Shown here one piece after another: positions 24,653 through 37,600 of a stretch of 64,000 bases of DNA. Position numbers and translations under genes: made by a program. The stretch covers positions 28,683,970 through 28,747,969 of the forward strand of contig OX465589.1 in NCBI GenBank assembly GCA_950022655.1, in the 5' to 3' direction. The notes beneath the pieces are model-generated. The model made no database searches and had not been told where the DNA came from. It saw nothing but the letters and a program-made list of their open reading frames with translations. The DNA comes from Alentia gelatinosa (Eukaryota > Annelida > Polychaeta > Phyllodocida > Polynoidae). How positions within the stretch are numbered: position 1 is the first letter of the stretch; each line of letters begins with the position of its first letter.

Positions 24653-25139
24653 AATTTTTAACTTTGCTTCTGGGGGAGTTTTTTTTTATTTCGCCGCCGT
24701 ACATGACCCGTACGCCACATACATACCCCGTACATCACCTAGGTGTCGTCCCGATATAAATACGACATGGGTAGGAGCGGGCCGTATGTGTAAGATATAC
24801 TACCACAGGTAAATAATAATATTAGTGTCATCAGTCAAGTCCGTCTCATAGTGCCTCTCCTAATAGTCCTTGGACAACATTCGAACATAAAACGTTCACT
24901 ATTTTTTTTTAGTTTCAGGCAATATTTAAACGTTTCCTGCCAATTTATACTTCTTTCTCTAATATTTCATTTCAGAACCACGCTTGTAAGACACGTGAGT
25001 GAGAGATGACAAAGCCTCAGTTTGGAGAGTGGGTCAACATCATACTCTGGACGTCAATGAAGGAAAATCGCTTACACCGCCAGGAACCGTCGAAACCACC
25101 GACCGCCTGTTGGCCGTCATCATGTGATTGATATGCGCT

Positions 25140-25200
25140 GCTCTCATTGGACACCGCCCTTGGCACTTCTCCTTATAAGGCAAGCGCCCATGGAACGCTT
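25140..25200 (+). promoter_or_regulatory. Possible core promoter: CCAAT box and CArG/TATA-like box
   Basis: ATTGG (inverted CCAAT) at 25146-25150 lies about 20 bases before CCTTATAAGG at 25171-25180. The latter is a perfect CArG box (serum response factor consensus, CC followed by six A/T and GG) and also contains a TATAA core. The surrounding sequence is GC-richer. No first exon was recognised downstream, so this is a motif coincidence until transcription is shown. Confidence 0.22.
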
Positions 25201-25708
25201 CAGGAAGCCATAGGAACCACCTGCTGCCTGTTGTTGTCTTTATACCCTAACCTCAGCCCAACACGGCGAATCTTATAAATCTATTCACCAGGCCTCCACG
25301 GTAAAATAGTTTTTGTGTGGGATAAAGGAAAGACATTAAGTCAAATCATGGAAATCAGGATGGTGTAATGCAATAAATAACGTGGGATATATTTAGTCCT
25401 ATTCCTGCTAGAAACCTAGAAATTCTTCAATATTATCACCTTATTTTTGGTACAAGAGGTTGTTGTTTTTTTGTTTTTTTTATATTTATTAGGCACGTTC
25501 GCATACAGAGGTCGCGGTCTTCCACACACCCAGTCCTTGAGAATAGGTTGAATTCCGTACTAGGTGCTGCAGCCACGCTGGTGAGTAACCACGTTAGCTG
25601 ACACACCAAGTATAACATACAAGGGGAGTTCCGGACGTTTTCTATTTTATGTTTGCATACTGAATTAGGAGTAAGAGAACTCGAACGTGGCGGACAGTGA
25701 GAAGCTGG

Positions 25709-25741
25709 TGGGCGGAGACTGGGGGTGGGGCGGGCAGGGGG
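25709..25741 (+). other. G-rich tract with G-quadruplex potential
   Basis: GGG, GGGGG, GGGG, GGG and GGGGG runs occur within 33 bases on the + strand; a second G-rich patch follows at about 25850-25885. Structure formation is plausible; function unknown. Confidence 0.5.
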
Positions 25742-26070
25742 TTACACCGGATACAGTACGGTATAAAAATTACTTATTGATTTTAGGGCGAGTCGTAAAT
25801 TGTTCCGCCGCCCGCCGACCGAGTGACAAATTATCAGCTCCTACTCAGGGTTGGAGAGGGGTTGGGAGAAGATGGGGGAGGAGAGTATAAGCGATACATG
25901 TAGTGTGGAAAAACTGAATAAAAAAGGTTGATACTCAACCTTTTCGGATTTGAATTTTTTCTATTCTTATCAGGTTTGCAGGATCTCCCTTATTCCATGT
26001 GTTATCATCATGGCTCGGTATGACATTTGCACAGCTACACAGATGATGTCCCTCAGTTGAGATGGCTGAT

Positions 26071-26215
26071 TTATCTCACCCCGGGGTATTTTGTCCTATA
26101 AGCTTAAGACTGGGAACTCGTTCTCCATGCCACTACGAGTATTGCAGTCCGTTCTCCATGGTCTAAATCCTGTGCAATGTCCATTCTTTTAGTGTGTACA
26201 GGGGTGAGATATATA
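26071..26215 (-). mobile_element. MITE-like element, family A, copy 3
   Basis: About 145 bp from TTATCTCACCCCGGGG to GGGGTGAGATATA. The reverse complement aligns with 14347-14456, including CATTCTTTTAGTGTGTACAG. It is followed by GAAGGCAACTTATTTT, which resembles the outer end of family B (AAGGCAACTCATTTTGG at 26537), as if a ~310-bp insertion separates the two. Confidence 0.72.
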
Positions 26216-26536
26216 TAGAAGGCAACTTATTTTCTGAAAATGTGGCAAAGCGTACAGAACGAGCTACCGCATAAGAGTGAGGAGCAGATCGTTTGCTCCC
26301 GGTATTTATAGTCAGACCACTCGCTACCTTGGCGACCTTAACAACCGAGTCGTTTGTATAGTAACGTTCGGATTGTTGATACTGTGACATCACCGGACTG
26401 GGAGAAGTTTTCCCATATATGGTGTGATGCGTGAGAGGTGAAAAAACGGGATGACCCGATCTTTCTAAGCGGTTTCACTAGGTGCTCTTCAGGCTCGATT
26501 TGAGGGGGGGAAAGGGAAAAAAAAATAAAAAAAATA

Positions 26537-26625
26537 AAGGCAACTCATTTTGGTCAAAGTTGTCGTTCTCTACGATATTTGCACTTAGTGACATGAATAT
26601 GGCGACAGACGAGTGAATATCATGT
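26537..26625 (+). repeat. Partial copy of MITE-like family B
   Basis: AAGGCAACTCATTTTGGTCA, AAGTTGTCGTTCTCTACG and GACGAGTGAATATCA match the left part of the copy at 14201. The right terminal repeat is missing. An A-rich run (26518-26535) precedes it. Confidence 0.7.
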
Positions 26626-29600
26626 TGGTTTTGATTTTAGCATATGTGATGTGGGTTTGTGTGTGGATTTTGTATACAAGATGTGTCGCAGTTCTGCAAG
26701 GAGAAGGGGAGACTTGGTGGAATGAGTTTACCCTTCTTTAATTTGGGTCGTCCCTCTCACTGAGGTGATAACACACTGAGAGATTATTGCAGTCAAGCTC
26801 GTACTACATTCTCTGACATCACGTGTCAGGAAAGCCCAGCGGAGAGGTTCTTCAGTTGAGGCAGAGCAGCTTGAATAAGGCAGTCGGTAAGGAGACTGTG
26901 GGCAGCTTGAGAAAATTGTGAACTTTTAACATGGTCTAAGAATGCTCAAGAGTGGGACAACTATTTCCCTGTTTTGTGCGACACAACGTCGCATAAAAAA
27001 TGTTATATTTCTCAGTCGATCTGATTTACTTAAAACATGTAAACCAGATCCGGTATGCTGACTCAACACTATAACTATAATGTTAAACGCCAGACGGGAG
27101 ATATGTGTGTGGACTGAAAGAATACTGATCTCAGGAAGACCATAAACCTTCTAACATCCTCCTTGCTTCTTTATAGTATGAGAATACATAAAAATATGCC
27201 GTTTATAAGAAAAGTACAGTCAATGAGTAGATCCCTTTTTATTCTTTTATTTTAGCTGGCGATCAACTTGGGCATAGGTATGCCTATTTCCAAGTGGCTC
27301 CAGGCCAGGAAATTCACTACAATACTTGGGTCATCAAGGGAGGAGAATAATTCACGAATTAGATGTGCAAAGGAGGTACGGACGTGGCAGTGTCTATGAC
27401 CTGGCCACGTGGAGTACACTAGTAGTATATAGGCGCGGGGGCCTTGAGGCGGTGTGTAGTCTCATGGCAGGAGCAGCTCACGGCACTGTACAGCTCACAT
27501 GCTGCCGTTCACCGACACAAGGTGTGGACAGCGGGTAGGCCCAACATGATGCCGCGTCAGGGATTAGCATCCATAATTCACCGCGAGGAATGCTGGAAAG
27601 GGCGGCGCAGGGAGGGAGCGGAGAGGGAGGGGGTGACCCATGTAAATCCCACCCTCCCCCCGGCGGCACTGGCCTTTATGAGGAGAGGTGGGGAAGGACT
27701 ATCGCGTGGTCTTTACTGCACGTGGTTATCTAGATACTGCATTTACCGTGTGATTTTCCTGTTCGCTGCTCTGCTCTATTCACTTCTAATGCAACAGTCT
27801 ATCATAACCCTTCCCGGCGTATCCTCGAGATGCCTCTTTCTTTTTTGTACGTCCCCTATTCATATTATGAACAAACTTCCAAGTGAACGCATTGCTAACC
27901 TACTGACAAGCCCCAGTAGTGGGGAACACCTGCAACGGGGCCACCCTGCAACGAGGACTTCTTTCGCTCCAAATGGAGAGTGCAGCACTTATAGAGTTCT
28001 ATAGTATTTAACTCATTACCAGAAAGATGAATTACACGTGTAACATACCTGAGGCCCTGGGAGAATGTGGAGATATATCGTACACGTGTAAATGCATGTT
28101 AATATATCTCTTGACAGTGTTGATTATCCGTACTGCAGACGTTAAAACTGTTCAGCCTCTTCAACTAATAACACGAATAGACGGCAGTAAACATGCAAAG
28201 CGATGAGTGACGCATGCCCACTAACACTCCACTGTTCACATGACACCTCCTACCGCCCAAACCATTAACGCACTCAATTTGCGTCAAAATTAGAATTAAA
28301 AATCAATGAGTAATTTCTCTTCAACGACCACGCAATTGCACAATAATAATTAATCCAGAAGTGCCAGTGATAACTTGAAATCATCGTGCTGAGTGGTCAT
28401 GGAAACAATAACAATCCCGTATGGGTTTGCATAAAAAATGGCTTTAAGATGTTCTGGGTGATTACTGGCGGTATCAATAACAATGCAATTAATATTCTGC
28501 TAGAAAACACTGCTGTCGTGTCTTCCAAAGTTCTGCAAATATTCAGCATGAAAACCATGGAAGAAGTATGTTCTTTGAAGAGATTTATATTGGGTTCGAT
28601 ATTAATGATCGAGCTAATAGACTCTGTGAAACATTTGTCTAAAAGTCGATTTATCTTATTGCAAAGCTTGCTTCAAGCACTACATACTTTGTTAGACTGT
28701 CTAGACAGCAACGGGTTTGCCCGTCTTCATTCCCTCCTGTAAGAACAGCTGCCCGATAAGGAGTGGTTTTACTGCCGTTGAAAAGGGTATCAAGGTTTGA
28801 GCAGGAACTAGTGTAACGAGCGGAAGAACCCATGTCATGACCGTGTGACTTTCCTCGTACACGCACTCGTTTACACCTACGTCGACGTTGCCAGGTAACT
28901 GTTGTGACGTCACGAGCCCTTGCCGACTAACGTGATTCATGGGTTTGTACCCCGCTGCTGGTCACTGGCGTGTCAGCCAGAAAAACGCCGGTAACAAGGG
29001 GAGATCACGCTGGCGACCAGCCAAACGTCGGGCCGGTCCCAGCGGCGGCCGACGTTCTCCAAACACAACCTCTGACACCGTTACAGTGTCAGATCGTCCA
29101 TCCGTAGGGAGGAGTACCCTGGTGGCTACACTTGTCCGCCATGACTACGCGACATGTGACGGGTCTTTGATAACTCAGTCGGGTAGTCAGCTTTCACCTC
29201 GGGCTGGTTATCTGTCCTTTGTCCTGTCCTGAAATGGTGGTAGGTGCGGCGTAATGGACTCCAGGAAGAATTCAGCCATGAATTATATTTCAGATAAGTG
29301 AATTATGTCTGCTCAGTTGTAAAAATGAGATATATTCCACAGGCAGAGAAACTTCGCCACTAAAGTGTCCGTAGTAGGGCGGCTACTTCTCTGGAACCCT
29401 ACTGGAACTCTCTCTCTCTCTCTATCTGCAAACAGTCGCTGTTTGGAGTGATATCCATTGGAAATAATTGAATGAAAAACGTGGGTTATTTAAGGGTTAC
29501 ATAACAAGAACAGATGCTTAAAAAATAGAAAGATAAATTCATTGGAAATAGAGTTTCGGGGAACCCCGTTAAAGGAGGCACCCCGCCACATAGGGCACTT

Positions 29601-30644
29601 TAGCCCACATCCATGTTCTGTAGTAGTAGTCACATCATCGAGAATAAATCGACACTCACTGGTCACATTTAGGAAACTTGCTCTAAATGCAAGGAAGCAC
29701 AATAAGGGATACTTGCAGCAGTGTGCCAGAGGACTCTCGGTCCATGACCTTTCATGCTGTGACACTGGGACATCAGAGGGGGTTTTGGGTGCGTGTTGGG
29801 GTTTCATGAAGGTAAGGGTTCGGGGACTGTAACCATGGAAACAGGCATGACCAAACGTCGTAACCGTACGTCGTGGTCGTATTAGTACCCAGTGCGATCA
29901 CCAGGAGGCAGTATTTAAGGAACACGGGGAAAGGGTGATTAGATGGGGATCAGTCGCAGCAACTCCAGTACAGAGCTAATTGGTGAGCAGATTGCTGGGT
30001 AGGTGAAACATGAAAATAATTATTCTTTACTTCTAAGATTAAACTAGCAACCCAGCACAATTATCTCTCTACCTGTCCCGAACTTGATATCATATACTAA
30101 CCTTACAGTTTATGTGAAACTAGAAAATAATTGTTTAGTAGATAGCTAGGGGTAGTTCTGTTTTAACATCGCCTGTTATTTAATCTAACATAACGGCTTT
30201 TCTTCCAAGATGGGCGTAAAAATCTTTCGAATGAGAGGGAACTCGATGTCATATATTCAAACCGAATACCATAGAGTAATCCACATGTTATATGATCTAT
30301 GTTCCTTAAACAATACTCAATAAAACTCACCATCAAGGAGTTGCGATGTTTGTCACTTTCTTGGATTAATACATACTAAACATAAGTTTATGATGAATAT
30401 AGTTTGCGGGTGAATCAAACCTTATCAATTCATCAGCCCTGCATAGATATTTGGCGTCAGGCGAGTGGTAACTAACTGGATCTCAGACACACAGTGGAAG
30501 TACCTTATCCAACCTCCACCAATCAGATTTGTGTGACGTAACGACAGCAGATCCGACCACCAGGTGACCTAACAGATCCAGGCTCTGACGTCTGATATTG
30601 TTAACTGGGATTTATTAAATGAGGTACACTCTAACCGCCAATGA
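26626..30644. other. Gene-free stretch
   Basis: This contains the longest open frame of the window (27444-28004, 186 codons from TTG), but it lies in GC-rich sequence, starts without an ATG and shows no domain, so I treat it as chance. A 118-codon frame at 28386-28742 likewise begins with CTG. Simple repeats include (CT)n at about 29408-29422. A CAGTAGAACC-family left-end-like box occurs at about 29556-29586 (GAACCCCGTTAAAGGAGGCA). Confidence 0.4.
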
Positions 30645-31100
30645 ATTGACACCTGTTACTATACTGTACACGGACACCTGTTACTATACTCTTTGCACCC
30701 CAAATTGGCATCTGTTTCCATACAAACTGACTGACACACAAACTGACACATGTTACTATGCCGTACCTCCAAACTGACACTTAATACTATACATGTGTAC
30801 TCTACCCACCCCCAAACTGACATCTGTTACTATGCACCCCCCCCCCCCTTCCGCTGACATATGTTGCTATACTCTCAATTAAAAAAAAATCAATATTCTC
30901 TATGCTTCAGGAAACTGACATCTCTTACTAAACTTACACATTTACTACTATACTATATCCAACCCACAACTAGCATCTGCTACTATACTCTACCCACTCA
31001 CAAATTAACCAGTTACTATATTCTGTACACCGCCTAATCAACACCTGTTAGTATACTCTACATCTCCAAACAAGACACCTGCGTATACTCTACCAGCTGC
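30645..31100 (+). repeat. Degenerate minisatellite, ACACCTGTTACTATAC motif
   Basis: At least eight diverged units share the pattern CTGACA(C/T)CTGTTACTATAC followed by TCTACCCACCCC-like spacers, with irregular period of roughly 30-60 bases. A poly-C run at about 30837-30848 interrupts it. Units are diverged, so the array is old. Confidence 0.75.
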
Positions 31101-31367
31101 TGATATAGTAGAACTCTAAAGCAGAACATCAAAGCTCCTCAATCCATGCTGTCGTATGGAGTATTGGAGTAACATGTTCGACCAAACACTGCACCTGTTT
31201 GCAATGTGCTCATTCACCTCCAGTAATGTAAAATCCACTATCCCCCTTGCTATATTAACCCGGTATGTCCTACGTTGACTTAATTCCTGATTTCACTATT
31301 TCTTTGCAGCACAGCTGACTCAAAACGTTTTCAATGGCATTGTTCATCTTATCAGGTTTCTTAATGA

Positions 31368-31628
31368 ATGAAAATTCTAGTATTTGCCATTCATGTTCTG
31401 TTATACTCATGGCAAACCCGATACAGAACAAGAGCGGAAACCCCAAAAATCCAATACACAGACGCTTCCTTAAGCTCGGGTGAACCTATAGGAGGAAGCT
31501 CAAGCAAACATGTCTCGTCCACACACACACAGGCCTACACAAACACTTACATGCTGACTGGCCTGCGTACAATCAGGTCAGCTAGGCCCATAACAAATAT
31601 GTACCTGCCGCCTGCCGGGCTCTGCTAG
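31368..31628 (+). CDS. Candidate small secreted protein frame (unsupported)
   Basis: An 86-codon frame starts with ATG (preceded in frame-shifted position by another ATG). The first ~15 residues, beginning MKILVFAIHVLLYSW, look like a short signal peptide; the rest is Ser/Thr-rich with no cysteine pattern and no recognised family. The downstream part overlaps a CA-rich simple-sequence patch (CACACACACAGGC). No splice or promoter context supports it. A frame of this size is expected by chance in a window of this length, so I give it low weight. Confidence 0.12.
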   Translation: MKILVFAIHVLLYSWQTRYRTRAETPKIQYTDASLSSGEPIGGSSSKHVSSTHTQAYTNTYMLTGLRTIRSARPITNMYLPPAGLC

Positions 31629-31738
31629 CTGACCCCATCTCTGCCTACCTTCCTCTGCTGATGACACTGTCCTCTACCAGCCCTGAGTTCTCTAATACTA
31701 ACACACCGGCCTCCGCTGACCTCGACTGGCATTTTCTA

Positions 31739-31850
31739 CATCAAATCTGCCCTTCAGTCTAACTATCTTCATCTAACCTGCCTCCAAACCTCACTATCTT
31801 CGTCAAACTTTCCTCCAGTCTCAATATCTATATCAAACCTGCATCAATGC
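31739..31850 (+). repeat. Degenerate ~30-bp tandem repeat
   Basis: Three to four units of the type TCTAACTATCTTCATCTAAC followed by CTGCCTCCA recur at about 31750, 31780, 31811 and 31840 (ACTATCTTCATC, ACTATCTTCGTC, AATATCTATATC). Pyrimidine-rich and non-coding. Confidence 0.6.
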
Positions 31851-34173
31851 CCCGTTGCCTCCGCCATCCATTTTTTCCGGATCTTTTTATTCATTTTTCT
31901 TCAATCCCACCCTGCATCCCCTACTCACTCCAAGCCAGCAACTTTTGACTCTACTGCAGCTACATCCGTCCTCACTTCATCATTAACTGCGCTATCTTTA
32001 CCTAGCACTGATGACATTTTGACCGCTCATCCAGCCACCCACTATTCCTATTCCTCCAGACACCACTCAGTCTTTTTCGTCTCCCCCCCCCCCCCCCCCC
32101 CCCACAATCGGCCATATTTTGTTATGCAGGCAAATCTCAATCCAAACACCCTCCATCATTTTCCCACCTCTAACCGGTCTTCCTCCCAGCCTCCAGTCAC
32201 GCAGGCTCCGTCCGCCTCCGCTCCCTCACCAGCTCTCCGTCGCCTGCAGGCCGCCAGGACTGGGCCCTGGAGGTCGTTCCAGGGACCTAGGAGGAGTCGG
32301 GGTGGTCAGGGTAATCTGCCTTCTCCTTGCCTCCTGCCAGAAGCAGTTACTGTGAGCTGGTGCCACTAACCCAGTTCCGTGCTGTGTGCTGGGCGCTCGC
32401 GGCAGGCGGCAGGAGGCATTGGCGGTGAGGTCTTGTACCCGTCTCCAGAACGAATCACCATAAAGCATCTATGTCCGTACGCACGGCGATGGTGATTACT
32501 AGCAGCACCCAGAGGAAGATGGGGGTTCTTAGCAGGATTCGTCACACCACTAAAAGCATCATAAACTCTATATATGTAAAATACAAAGTAGAGACTCGCA
32601 TGTATACATGACTACACACAAATATATCACGGATTTCAGATGAGGTCAGAAAAAAGGTTGTCCAAATATGTCGTCATGACACTACAGGGTTCTGTCATAT
32701 ATGTACCGTTCTCTTCGTGCAGGGATACATGCGTTGCTCTCCACGATACGCCTTGATACATCATCCAGGACCTCCCCTCTCACATCTCAAGCCATCCGTC
32801 GTTATTTACGGGGTTTGAATGGGTTTACAATCTCCCCATCCCCGTTTGTTTTACAGTAAACACACGCGCCTCACCTTCTATATCTCCCTGTTATTTATCA
32901 CACACACCCAGCACACACACATACATGGTAGTGTCGCGAACACGTGTTTTATCCGCGTGCGCCGCGCGCTCCCCCCATGCGCCATGCACACACACAAGTC
33001 ATTTCTTTAGCCGGGCCACGTCCTAAGAGCCGCAGGCAGGGTTGCCATAACTACCTGTTGGCATGACAATACATCAAGTGGTGTTACTCACGACATCCCG
33101 ACCCCTACAATACTCCCGCAGTGCTGCCTGCAACGCCCCCTCCTCCCCCGTACCCTCGCACCGCTCCTCCCTGCCCCTCCCCTTACAATTCGCTCTATTG
33201 TGGTCCGCCTGGTATCACTGTTTTCATGCTGGTCACATATTGTGACTGACCATTCAACTGTAGCATGATTATACAGCTGACATTGATAGGATTGCGTAAT
33301 ATGATACTACAACGATACGTAGACTTTACATCGGCTGTTATGTGTCGAGTTAGTGCTATATTTTTATGGCTTTTGTCCATACCGTGGAGACATTTGTTAC
33401 TTCCTACGTTTTAGATTATTTTTATTTAAGTTAGGAGGTGAAGTTATTAAAATATAGAGTGATACTGTTTGTTGTAGTGTGGGTACAACTGTTGTAGTAA
33501 TTAATACATGCTATGCATCTTATTTTTCTGTTGGTATATTTTTGAGTATTTACATTCTCTTTGTTGCATCTAGTGCTCCATCTACTTGTCACTCTCAATA
33601 CCTCTCAGACGCCTTGAAGTTGTTACAGCTAAACCTATACAACAAGTGTGGAATGTAACGAAGCACCCTGTTACACCCACTCCTTCCCTCTGGTATTTCG
33701 GTTTCCCAACACCAACATTGCTGGAAGTTAATCTCCTGCTCTACTTTTCTCATCCCACGCATTTTAAGTGCACTGGGATGTTTTCCTGTGCATTTTTTTT
33801 CTATCAACAACCCGACATTCTAAGCAGACCGTAGGTAGGAGTGGATCGTGGAGAACGTGGCAGACACACATAATTCCCCCATTTACCCCTGATTTATATT
33901 CCTTTGTGAGGCCATGTTGGGCGCTCTCTACACATAAATGATTCATGTCGAATCGTTGTCGGGATTCTTCGTCCACAAAAAAAGACCCCTGTCGGGGAAT
34001 CTGGGTCAGGAAGCACCATGTCACCTATAACGTCCCACTGCTGCAGAGTTCTGACCACTATTTACTATAATCATAAACCTACGATAGTACTAGCTACGCT
34101 TTTCTCCCGCTCCGACCTGTGTTGCTTTCATGTCGTACGTCACTAGGTGATGTAGGAGGGTACGGTATCACCC

Positions 34174-34176
<3 letters not shown>
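31851..34176. other. Gene-free stretch
   Basis: It contains a poly-C run at about 32084-32102 and C-rich patches around 32170-32340 and 33100-33190, in which proline- and serine-rich frames arise from composition. No exon, RNA gene or mobile element was recognised. Confidence 0.4.

Positions 34177-34219
<43 letters not shown>
34177..34219. repeat. (AC)n microsatellite, ~43 bp
   Basis: About 21 uninterrupted AC dinucleotides ending ACACAG. It lies a few bases before the family C foldback relic. Confidence 0.97.
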
Positions 34220-34223
<4 letters not shown>

Positions 34224-34230
34224 AGAGGCA

Positions 34231-34347
34231 ATATTTTGATATTTTAGGGTACATAATAACATGAAAACTGGCTGACTGTAATTGTACGAAATCTGATTGA
34301 TAAAATTACAGCGTATTTGACGTACAACCATAGTAACCCTGTTTCCA
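34231..34347 (+). repeat. Foldback element family C, copy 2 (centre deleted)
   Basis: ATTTTAGGGTACATAATAAC, ATGAAAACTGGCTGACTGTA and TTGTACG match the left arm at 44988, and AAAATTACAGCGTATTTGAC with GTAC and CCCTGTTTCCATATA match the right arm. The inner ~45 bp of each arm and the loop are missing. A decayed relic. Confidence 0.65.
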
Positions 34348-34529
34348 TATACTACCTGCTGCCAAACTCTCAGTGGTGAACCCACCTAGCACGACACACT
34401 TACGATGCATCGTTTGTGTTGTAGCTCTGTCGAATACTGTAACATACAGGGACATGTATGTGTATCGTGCAGTATTTTACACAGGTTCAATATGGTAATC
34501 AATGATGGCTGCCTCACTTCGAGCCAATA

Positions 34530-34640
34530 GTGTGGCCAACTCTCACCAGACAGCGTCAGCAAGCTTCAAAGTAGGCCTGTTAGAATGTAGCGAGAGTGTA
34601 AAGAATTCCGTACATTACCAGACGCGGAAGCAGTATGGAG
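34530..34640 (+). repeat. Dispersed repeat related to 14559-14650
   Basis: See the partner copy: CTCACCAGACAGCGT, AGGCCTGTTAGAATGTAGCG and CAGTATGG appear in the same order. Moderate identity only. Confidence 0.4.
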
Positions 34641-37600
34641 ACTTGTAAACATGGCTTGCTCACATCAGAAGCAGCAGCAGCATTCCATGCAGGAATCACA
34701 CGTTGTTGGCAAGTTTATTTTTCGCTGATGAATAGCCTTATAAGATAATGCAGTAATAGAGCAAATATGGGGAATTTTATTTCGATATTTAGAGATTTAA
34801 AACACCTAACAGCCCGCACATGAGGACTTGTTTTTGGGATTGGCTGGATCTGAATCGGTAATTATACGAGTACTTACCTTGGTAGAAGTATGAAGGAGAA
34901 TTAAGGTTCTTGCGAAGCCTAGGGACACTTTCGAGTGCCCTAGGGTAACTCTACTGTATTTTGCATGGCCAACAAGAAGATTCTAATGCTAGTCAATCAG
35001 TAGCCAGCTAATTTACAGAACCTTATCAGATAAGTCTTTTTGTGTTCTTTTTTGTGTGTGGCCTAGACAACTTTGCTAGGAGCGTGTGCTTAGTAGCACC
35101 TTTCAACCTGAAGCCTGAAGAGAGACTTGTTGAAACCGTGCATAAACCATACACAGAAAGCTATAATTTACCAGAGGTTGTTGACGCCTCACTAAAATGC
35201 ATAGTAACTTGCCCCCCAACATCGCTACCATAGCTTTGTTGACACTGTGACATCACGTCACAAGGCGAGGATTCTATGATGACAGAGCAGCCAACTTCAC
35301 TCAAAAACGGCATTCACACGGTAGCGTGGAAGGTGAGCACATGGACTTGGCCTCGTTTGGTCATTCTTATCAGATGCATTGTGCACCTACAAGTGGTCTG
35401 TTAAAGAGAGACTACCTGACTTTCAAATGCATCTATTGCTGATTGACATTGGTATATCATACCTTTTAACCCTCCGACTTCTCGCTGATTGACAACTGGC
35501 AGAAACTGCTTGATACAATCCATGCATTGGGGACGAACTAACCAACGAGTTTTTCCCTTCAACAAAAGGCAACAGAACTAATCTCCAGTTTCGGTAAAAT
35601 ACGAGAAGCAGAGTCAGAGGACATTGATGTCCACCTATCTTTACAGTTTCTCGCGAAAGGTCCGCCATTTTCTCTACTGACTTTATATCTGTTGCCGTAT
35701 TAGGCCGAATAGTACATGTCCGCGTTCATTGTTGAAGCATGGGATTTGTATCTCTCCAGATAATTATACCACTAATATCTAGCACGCTCCATATTACACC
35801 GGGTCATGAAGCCATGACTAATTTTTCAAGTCACTTGTGTGTTTTTTTTTTTAAATTGGAGCCAGCATCGAAGAAGACAGATTGAATTTAATGAAAAAAG
35901 GATGATTATCAATTAATATAGAAATTAGGAAATGTTAATTATGACGCTTAAAACCCAACGTGCTGTTTTTTAATCCAGGACGAAGACCACCATGCCAATT
36001 TCATAGTTTGAAAATTAAGTTTCTGCCAAGTTTTCAGGAACTTCCATATTCGGTTAGTGGCAAGATAGGTGAATGGGCAAGGAGGCCGAGAGCTCAGTAG
36101 AACAGGTAGCCAGACAGATACCAATGTGCAGGCAGGCAGGCAGGCAGATGAGCAGGTTGCAATATATGTGGGAAGCCAGGTATATGGGTGTAGGTAGGTG
36201 AGCAAGACAGGTGGACAGGGAGATCTCTTTCTTTCCACCGCAAAATAAATCCAAGTAACAAAGTAGTAACCTGCACGTGGAACCCCCCCCCCCCCCAAAA
36301 AAAAAAAAAACAAAAAAAAAACAACACCAACAACAACGTTCGCTTTCTACACATTTGAACAGCCTAACCAACGAACGCCATTTCTCAGTATATTCAGAAT
36401 ACCACTCTGTATTTTTACAAGACGTGGTGTCCCTTGCCTGACCCTGTGCTGCACCCACGTCGCCTGACAGCGTGATTTATGTGCACGCTTTAAAAATAGG
36501 CTCAAGCCTCGCCGATATCCGTGAGATCAATTTAGAGTAATCAATCTCTGCAGATACTGCCTTATCTATTGTTCTGACAAAGTACTTCCTATTTCTATCA
36601 CAAAGAAATGAGAAATCTTTGCTCAACGGCTTCAATAAATCCCCAAATAATCACTAACTAAATACGAAGTAAATCCGACCGCAACCGTGGCTATCCGAAG
36701 GTAATACAGAGTTAAGATCAAAGTCTATTTCTAAGAAGTGGGACTGTATGAAATAGTTTGAGGACTGGCTAGTATATGTGACAAGGTGATCGCATGATGT
36801 AGTAGACACGTCCGATCTCACGTAGGTAGTCAGTATCATATCCCCAACATAAAGTAATGTAGCACCTCTCTCCTATCTTCTCTCCGACCCCAAGCTATTG
36901 TCTTTAAAAGCCGTCACCTTCTCAAAGCTGATTTAAAAGAAAAATATTATTGAAGGGGTGCACCTCCTCACTTTTGCATCATCACAAGCCCTCTCATGGT
37001 ATCTGTTGGAGGAGAGAGTGGCCTAGCAGAAGTCCTGGCCAGCATTTTTCATTCGGATGGGGATAAGATCTAGAGGAAAGCCTACGGAGCAGAAGAGGAT
37101 GGTAGACCCGATATATATCGTCTACGGCGGGAGTATGACTTGTGAACCAGACTTGGAGGAAACTGTGGGAGGATTATCCGTCGAGAATGAGACTTCATAC
37201 GATCTAAAAGTGGGACGAGAAACACAAGTGACTGGGACTAGCTAACCACAACTGGATCCAGTTGTACAAATGGTTTGCGGGGTACACTTACACATAGAGC
37301 ACCCGGAAAGCGATGGTAGATAGACCTATGTGTGCTGAATGAGGAAATCGATCAGGGCAGGTTGAGCTGAGTCGGGGTTGGTGAACTTTGAGCCGCTCTG
37401 AGCTGCTTCTCACTGGTTTACAACACTTGGCACCTGATACTGTGGGGTGAGGCACCACTTAGCAACGTGTGCAGATGGAGTGAGTGCGGCTCTAGGTCTC
37501 ACAGCACTACAGTTACAACCAGAGATGCGAGTGAGGTCCTGGCAAAAAAAGATACCCGGAAAATATCATAATCCTGATTACCTGCACTCTTTATTTCTAA

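Larger units (their letters stand above)
24653..26070. other. Gene-free stretch with a promoter-like patch and G-rich tract
   Basis: No exon could be supported. It contains CCGTACATGACCCGTACG and similar degenerate repeats at about 24695-24740, a small perfect hairpin at about 25918-25941 (AAAAGGTTGA, 3-base loop, TCAACCTTTT), and GC-rich patches described separately. Confidence 0.4.

Noticed and set aside
27718..27740. GGTTATCTAGA resembling part of miR-9
   Set aside because: Only about 11 bases match and they do not include the full seed and flanks. No hairpin was found around it.
27444..28004. Longest open frame in the window (186 codons, + strand)
   Set aside because: It starts at TTG, lies in GC-rich sequence where stops are rare, has no domain or splice support, and overlaps a frame on the other strand.
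36054..36458. 134-codon minus-strand frame with Phe and Gly runs
   Set aside because: It runs through a homopolymer C/A junction, so the frame is an artefact of low-complexity DNA.
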